A DNA stretch of 64,000 nt from Rehmannia glutinosa (taxonomy: Eukaryota > Streptophyta > Magnoliopsida > Lamiales > Orobanchaceae). The stretch spans positions 63,068,660 to 63,132,659 of the forward strand of contig CM071933.1 of NCBI GenBank assembly GCA_016081115.2, read 5' to 3'. The notes under the pieces were generated by a model. The model ran no database searches, was not told the DNA's origin, and saw only the letters and a list, made by a program, of their open reading frames with translations. A program made the translations under genes and the position numbers. The stretch's first letter is position 1; each line of letters starts with the position of its first letter. Below are positions 59,317 through 64,000 of the stretch, in pieces.

Positions 59317-59359
59317 CTGTTGAGAAAAATATAGTGTTAAAAATATAATTTATGTCTCC

Positions 59360-59707
59360 CACGTTATATTACGTAACGTTACATTATAACGGGTTATACT
59401 ATAACACATTATACATTATAACACGTTATAATGTATAGCGTGTTATATTGTAACACGTTATGCTATAACGTGTTATCGTAACGCGTTATATAGTAAAGCG
59501 TGTTATAGTATAACACGTTATAGCATAACGTGTTATAAGTATAACGTTAATGTATAATGTATTATACTATAACACGTTATAATACGTTATACATTATAAC
59601 GTGTTATATTATAACACGTTACATTATGGCGTGTTATATCACACCATGTTAGAATGTATAACGTGTTATATTATAATACGTTTTAAATTATAACGTGTTA
59701 ATGGTTT
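59360..59707. repeat. Dense array of palindromic ATAACACGTTAT / ATAACGTGTTAT motifs
   Basis: About 340 bp made almost only of TATAACACGTTATA, TATAACGTGTTATA and near variants in both orientations, many of them self-complementary. A smaller group lies at 58300-58365. In the Ulp1 gene model it would fall in or before an upstream intron. It is cut off by the second Sirevirus at 59708. Confidence 0.85.
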
Positions 59708-61270
59708 TGTTAGGAAATTTATTGTTTAGATTTTGATGAATGCCATGTAAAACTTAGAATAGGAAGTTGGCACCCCAATTTTTGTTGTAAAATGCATTGT
59801 AATAAATAGAGTGGCCAAGCCGAGTTAAGTCGCCTACGCCCAAACATGCAAGAAGACAATGAAGACTAGAAGGAAGACTCGCTGCGAGACAGTGAGTATG
59901 GCAAAGAAGAGTAGACGGAACTCTATCAAGAAGCACCGAGAGATACTGGTGAGTGGAGTATCAGTCAAGTCAACTCGAGAAAAGCTAAGTCTCAAGTTGA
60001 AATGACAAGAGTCATCCATGATTGGAAGTGACTCTAAGTCACCTGGGGAAAGCTAAGAAATGCAATCAAGTCGAGATAATCGTAAAAAGATCCGTTGTAC
60101 ATGCATTTAAATCAAGAGAATTACTTAAAAAGTAATATCTCCATATCACCTTTCTCGGAGTGCTCAGTCCCCTAAGCGTGCGAAAGGAATGAACAATGGG
60201 AAGCACTACACCGTGTCGAACTCAAGAGGTGAAAGAACAATTCATACGAGGAAATGGCAATTACAAGGATGAAACAAGACAAGCCAACGACTACAAGTGA
60301 CTTTCAAAAATAAGCCTATCTCTTCAACGGGCAAATTTTTGAAAGATCACTATAAAAGGCCGAGGAGCTTATTTGAGAATTAGTGACACAAGTTATAGAC
60401 ACGAACCAAAAACGTTCAAGCAATTATTAGAAAATCGAAACATTCTCAATCCCTCAAGCCTACACTACGAAGAACATCAATCCAACACTCACCAGTAAAG
60501 GAAAGATAACTTCAATCGGTTGAAGAGGAAAATCTTGAAAAATCAAGGGGTCTACATTCCACGAAGGATTGTAGGAAGGTTCAAGCTCGAACCAAGTCTT
60601 AAGCTTTTGGAGGGCTTCGTGATCAAATCCAAAGAGCTTAAGCAAGTGGGTCAGTAGTAGCAAAGCGCAAGTGCCTGTGAAGAAGTTCGAGTCGCATTTG
60701 AGAAGCCACGGTGAGTGATCAAGGCGTCTCCAAACCGAGTCCCAAAGGAACAAGTCACTGTGTGTGATCAAGACTTGTATACGGGATGCTACCACTTTGT
60801 ATATCGATCAATACATAGTGGATTCCTCCAGGAGTTGGAGAAGAGAGGAGTAGAAGAATTACCCCATCTTGAACCTCTATAAAAATCTTATTGTGTCATT
60901 TACATTTCTCGCACTTTAATTTCGTGATCTTAGTTGTTTAATTCTGGCGACATATTTGCTATCTATTAGATAACCACTAAGTACTAAATCAAACTCTAAA
61001 ACTCTACTTAACCAAACTTAAGGGTGTTAAGTCTTCAATAAAACAAGCCACTTGGTGAGTTAATTTAGACCCAAAATTGAGTTATTTCATCAAATTTCAG
61101 TTGAGTCTCATTTGAGAGAATAACACTCTTGATTAACTAAATTGGTGTCCACCAAGGACACTGTGTGTAGTAAGATCAACTCGTATTTTTAAAAAGGACT
61201 AAATCGAAAATTTGGTAAGGTTTATTCACCCCCCTTCTAAACCTTACACTTACACCCCTTGGGACCTACA
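59708..61270 (+). repeat. 5' LTR of the second Sirevirus copy
   Basis: 1563 bp, TGTTAGGAAATTTATTG to GGGACCTACA, matching 43207-44762 with many small differences. TATA box TATAAAAGG at 60351-60359. Confidence 0.92.
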
Positions 61271-61272
61271 AG

Positions 61273-61284
61273 TGGTATCGGAGC
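61273..61284 (+). other. Primer-binding site (tRNA-Met)
   Basis: TGGTATCGGAGC two bases after the LTR, one mismatch to the usual TGGTATCAGAGC. Confidence 0.85.
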
Positions 61285-61399
61285 GGTTGGTTCATTGAAC
61301 CCTCCACACCGGTTCTTGAACTAGATCTCCAAACTTTTCAAAGTCTCCGCTTTAGTACTTAAACTCTCAAAACTCTTTCTATAATTAAAAGTTATTATC

Positions 61400-63715
61400 A
61401 TGGAAGCAAATTTGACACGCATCCCTATGTTCACAATTGAAGAATTTGATGATTGGAAAATTCGTATGCAGGCTCATCTATCAAAGATTACATGATGAGA
61501 TGTGGATAGTGATAGAAGATGGGCCTCGCAAATCTTAAAGGTGAACACGATTGTAAGAAGAGTCTGCGGTGAAGGAGAAGAGGATGTTGCTCCTGCACCG
61601 ATCCATGGTTGAAAACCAAGAACCGAGTGGACAAATGATGACGAGAAAAAGATACAACCTGGACAATGTAGCCAAGGACATCCTTTACAAAACCTCGACA
61701 AAGCCATGTTCAATAAAGTCAAATCATGCAAAACGGCTAAAGAAATGGGACAAGCTAACATTGATTTGTGAAGGCTCGTGAGCAAATCAAAGAAAACAAA
61801 TTATCGGTGGGCCGTACGGAAATTTGAGAACTTCAAAATGATCTCAGGAGAAAACCTGGATCAAGCTGGATGCTCGGTTCACGTAAATCACCAATGAACT
61901 ATCTCGCACTTGGAAAGGAATATACACGAAGGAAATGTGTATGAAGATCCTAAAAAGTCTTCTGAATGGGAAATGAAGGTCATGGCACTAAGACATTCCA
62001 TGGACCTATCAAAGACATCCAACCATGAATTATTCTCGGACCTCAAAACCTACGAGTTTGAGTTGAGAAGAAAAGACGAGGAAGAGACAAGTTGTACCCA
62101 AAACAATTTGCTCTAATTGTTAAAGATGGAAAGAGAGCCGAGGTCAAAGAAGTCATTGATCCGGAAGAAATAGCCCGATGGTTAAAAGATTCAACAAGTT
62201 CTTCAACAAGAACTACAAGAGAGGAAAGGGCGAATCTTCCAGAGGACACTCGGCTCCTTCCAAGTCAAGGGAAGATAGGCCAACCAAGAGAAAGAGATCA
62301 TCAAAAAGTCGATCAAAAGGTGAATATCTATCTTTCGAACTGTAGACAACCAGGTCACTATGCCATTGATCGCTCATATCCTCGTAGTTAACAAATACAG
62401 AATGAAGAAGAAAGAAAGGTCTTGAGAGAAAGAAGACAAGAAAAGAAAAAGGCAATGATGGGCTTAAATCGGCGAAACAAATGACCAAGTCAAGAGAGAC
62501 AAAGTGATTCGGAAAGTAGTGAAGTGACTACTCAAGTGACTCGAAGAAGAAGCCCTCATCCGCTTGATAGCCAAAGAACAAGATCAACTCGACCAAGAAG
62601 ATGAGGTACACTCTAACTCATCAAACTCAGACTCTAGTGATAGTGACTGTGACACACACACTTCATCACCCACTGATCTTTATGATTCATTAGGAAAAAT
62701 GATGAAAGATTTTGAATACATTAAATCCTCACACACACTATTAAATGAGGAAAACAGCCTACTCAAGAGTCAAAATTCAAAGTCGACTAAGGAATTTGAG
62801 TACTCTAAGTCAAATAGCTGATGAGAATGAAAGTTTAAAGGCTGAAAATGCTAAATTAATAGCAGAAATTGCTGCTATAGAGAAGAGGGAGAATGACCTC
62901 AAAAATGTTATTACCTCATTCACTAAGGCATCTAAATCATTGGATGATCTTATTATGAGTCAAAGAGAATGTGGAGACAAGACAGGGCTAGGATTTAATT
63001 CCTCTTTGCTATGTCAAACCTCAAAAGTAATTTTGGAAAAAGGATCTTCAAGCCATGAAGAGTCTGAAAAATCCAAAACTCTAAATGTTGCACACACATT
63101 CACTCCAAAACACAACAACAAGCTAACCGGCCTTGGTTATAAAGGAAAAGGAAAAAACCCAGTTGAGTGCTACTGAAAGGACAGTGAGAAGAGATTGGTG
63201 GAGTTCCTCGGCAAACTCCAAAGAAAATACTGTAAAGAAGAAGCGAGCTACCAAAAACCCTAAAATCTATAAGAGAAATACATATGATGGGAATGGTAGA
63301 AAATATCCAAGCCAAGTGATTGGAATAATGTGAACTATCGGCATAGACTTATGGAATACAAGCCCAAATGGCAAAGGCCAGAACTCAAGAAAGGCCATTC
63401 CAAAAGTATAAGAGCTTTCATCGACACATATGCACCTGACACTATAATCGGAGACACCACAATTACCCAAAGAAGGCGATTGCTAAAACCTATATACAGC
63501 ATACAGACAAAAGAGACAAATTTGTATGAACCTAAAATCCCAAGCAATTTGCCAAGATTAATTATGATTATGGCACGATAGATGGCAACCCCTTAGAGTC
63601 AAATCATTTGGCTATAAGTTGGTTGGATCATATTACAATTCTAACCCCTCGGGACCCGCACAAGTATGGGTACCTAAAACTTAATTTTCTTGATTGCGAG
63701 GTTCAAGGAGCAAAG
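61400..63715 (+). pseudogene. Sirevirus gag, frameshifted
   Basis: The ATG at 61400 gives MEANLTRIPMFTIEEFDDWK, the N-terminus of Sirevirus gag. Segment 61910-62116 reads WEMKVMALRHSMDLSKTSNH and ELFSDLKTYEFELRRK (UBN2). A zinc-knuckle remnant, NCRQPGHYAIDR, is at 62338-62373, with the last Cys changed to Arg. Acidic Ser-rich SNSSNSDSSDSDCD is near 62610. A coiled coil with ADENESLKAENAKLIAEIAA leads to SKSLDDLIMSQRECGDKTGL (frame 62745-63176). The end, QVWVPKT, is near 63660-63682. Frameshifts and stops are present throughout. Confidence 0.87.
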
Positions 63716-64000
63716 TGAGTGCCAGGAACCTGGTACATGGATAGTGGGTCGTTCCCGGACATATGTCGTGAAATAAGAAAAATCTGTCAAAATTCAAGGA
63801 AGTTAAAGGAGCAAAAGTCATATTTGGAGGAAATGAAGCTCCTGGTGAAATAAGAGGCATTGGATCCATCAAGAGGAATGGATTAGAAATCACGGATGTT
63901 GCATATGTTGAAGGACTCAACTTCAACTTATTGAGCATCATCAACTCGTGACAAAGGGCTACAATGTTGGATTCAACATGGGTGTATGCCAAATCAAGGA
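63716..64000 (+). pseudogene. Sirevirus protease relic (cut by window end)
   Basis: GTWYMDSGS, with DSG at 63740-63748, is the aspartic-protease site. GEIRGIGSIKRNGLEITDVA and YVEGLNFNLLSI follow at about 63845-63945, in a shifted frame. Matches 34740-35035 in the first copy. Confidence 0.82.

Larger units (their letters stand above)
59708..64000 (+). mobile_element. Second Sirevirus-type copia element, 5' part
   Basis: 5' LTR (59708-61270), tRNA-Met primer site and gag up to the start of protease, same family as 33034-44762. It leaves the window in the protease. The 5 bases before it are GGTTT, so the right-hand duplication should read the same. Gag is broken in several places. Confidence 0.9.

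Noticed and set aside
1..64000. tRNA, rRNA or organellar insertions
   Set aside because: None was recognised. The only tRNA-like matches are short primer-binding sites next to LTRs.

Overview
This window is repeat-dense nuclear DNA from a flowering plant, most likely a eudicot. The evidence is the set of plant LTR-retrotransposon lineages (compact Ty1/copia, Sirevirus-type Ty1/copia, Athila/Tat-type Ty3/gypsy with tRNA-Asp primer sites), plant-type hAT, pogo, Mutator and CACTA remnants, short GT-AG introns, and a cytokinin-activating LOG sequence. No intact host gene was found. Nearly every coding region is broken by frameshifts and stops.

Layout. 282-4967: small copia element on the minus strand with 201-bp LTRs and TSD TACTC. 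4973-8847: AT-rich spacer. 8848-21600: 12.75-kb Athila-like gypsy element on the plus strand (TSD TTGTT) with gag, protease, RT/RNase H, integrase and an env-position ORF; a CACTA-like end with a tandem subterminal array lies inside it at 19117-19745. 21606-32933: spacer holding a ~130-bp tandem array (22895-23880), a 280-bp Mutator-type MITE (24912-25191), a 721-bp non-autonomous hAT element with a perfect 8-bp TSD (25709-26429), a pogo/Lemi1-like element (26835-27501) and a decayed region that may derive from a pararetrovirus (29250-31470). 32934-33033: 100-N assembly gap. 33034-44762: Sirevirus-type copia element (plus strand) with a long env-like region; its 5' LTR is missing at the gap. 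44763-46363: 5' LTR and gag start of another copia element (minus strand), cut by the Sirevirus. 46462-58029: 11.6-kb gypsy element on the minus strand (TSD GGGGA). 46364-46461 plus 58035-59707: Mutator-like locus with a Ulp1-type peptidase relic, split by that gypsy element. 59708-64000: second Sirevirus copy, leaving the window inside its protease.

The most notable content is in the 46462-58029 gypsy element. Between integrase and the 3' LTR it carries, in sense orientation, a nearly full-length copy without visible introns of a plant LOG gene (cytokinin riboside 5'-monophosphate phosphoribohydrolase) at 49534-50205, plus an unrecognised ORF at 50528-51014. This looks like retrotransposon capture of a spliced host transcript, later decayed. 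Other points of interest are GC-rich inverted-repeat modules shared between unrelated elements, a dense array of palindromic AACACGTTAT/ATAACGTGTT motifs next to the Ulp1 relic, and a Ulp1 gene model with three in-phase exons and a single in-frame stop.

All assignments come from reading translations and repeats by eye. No database search or alignment software was used.
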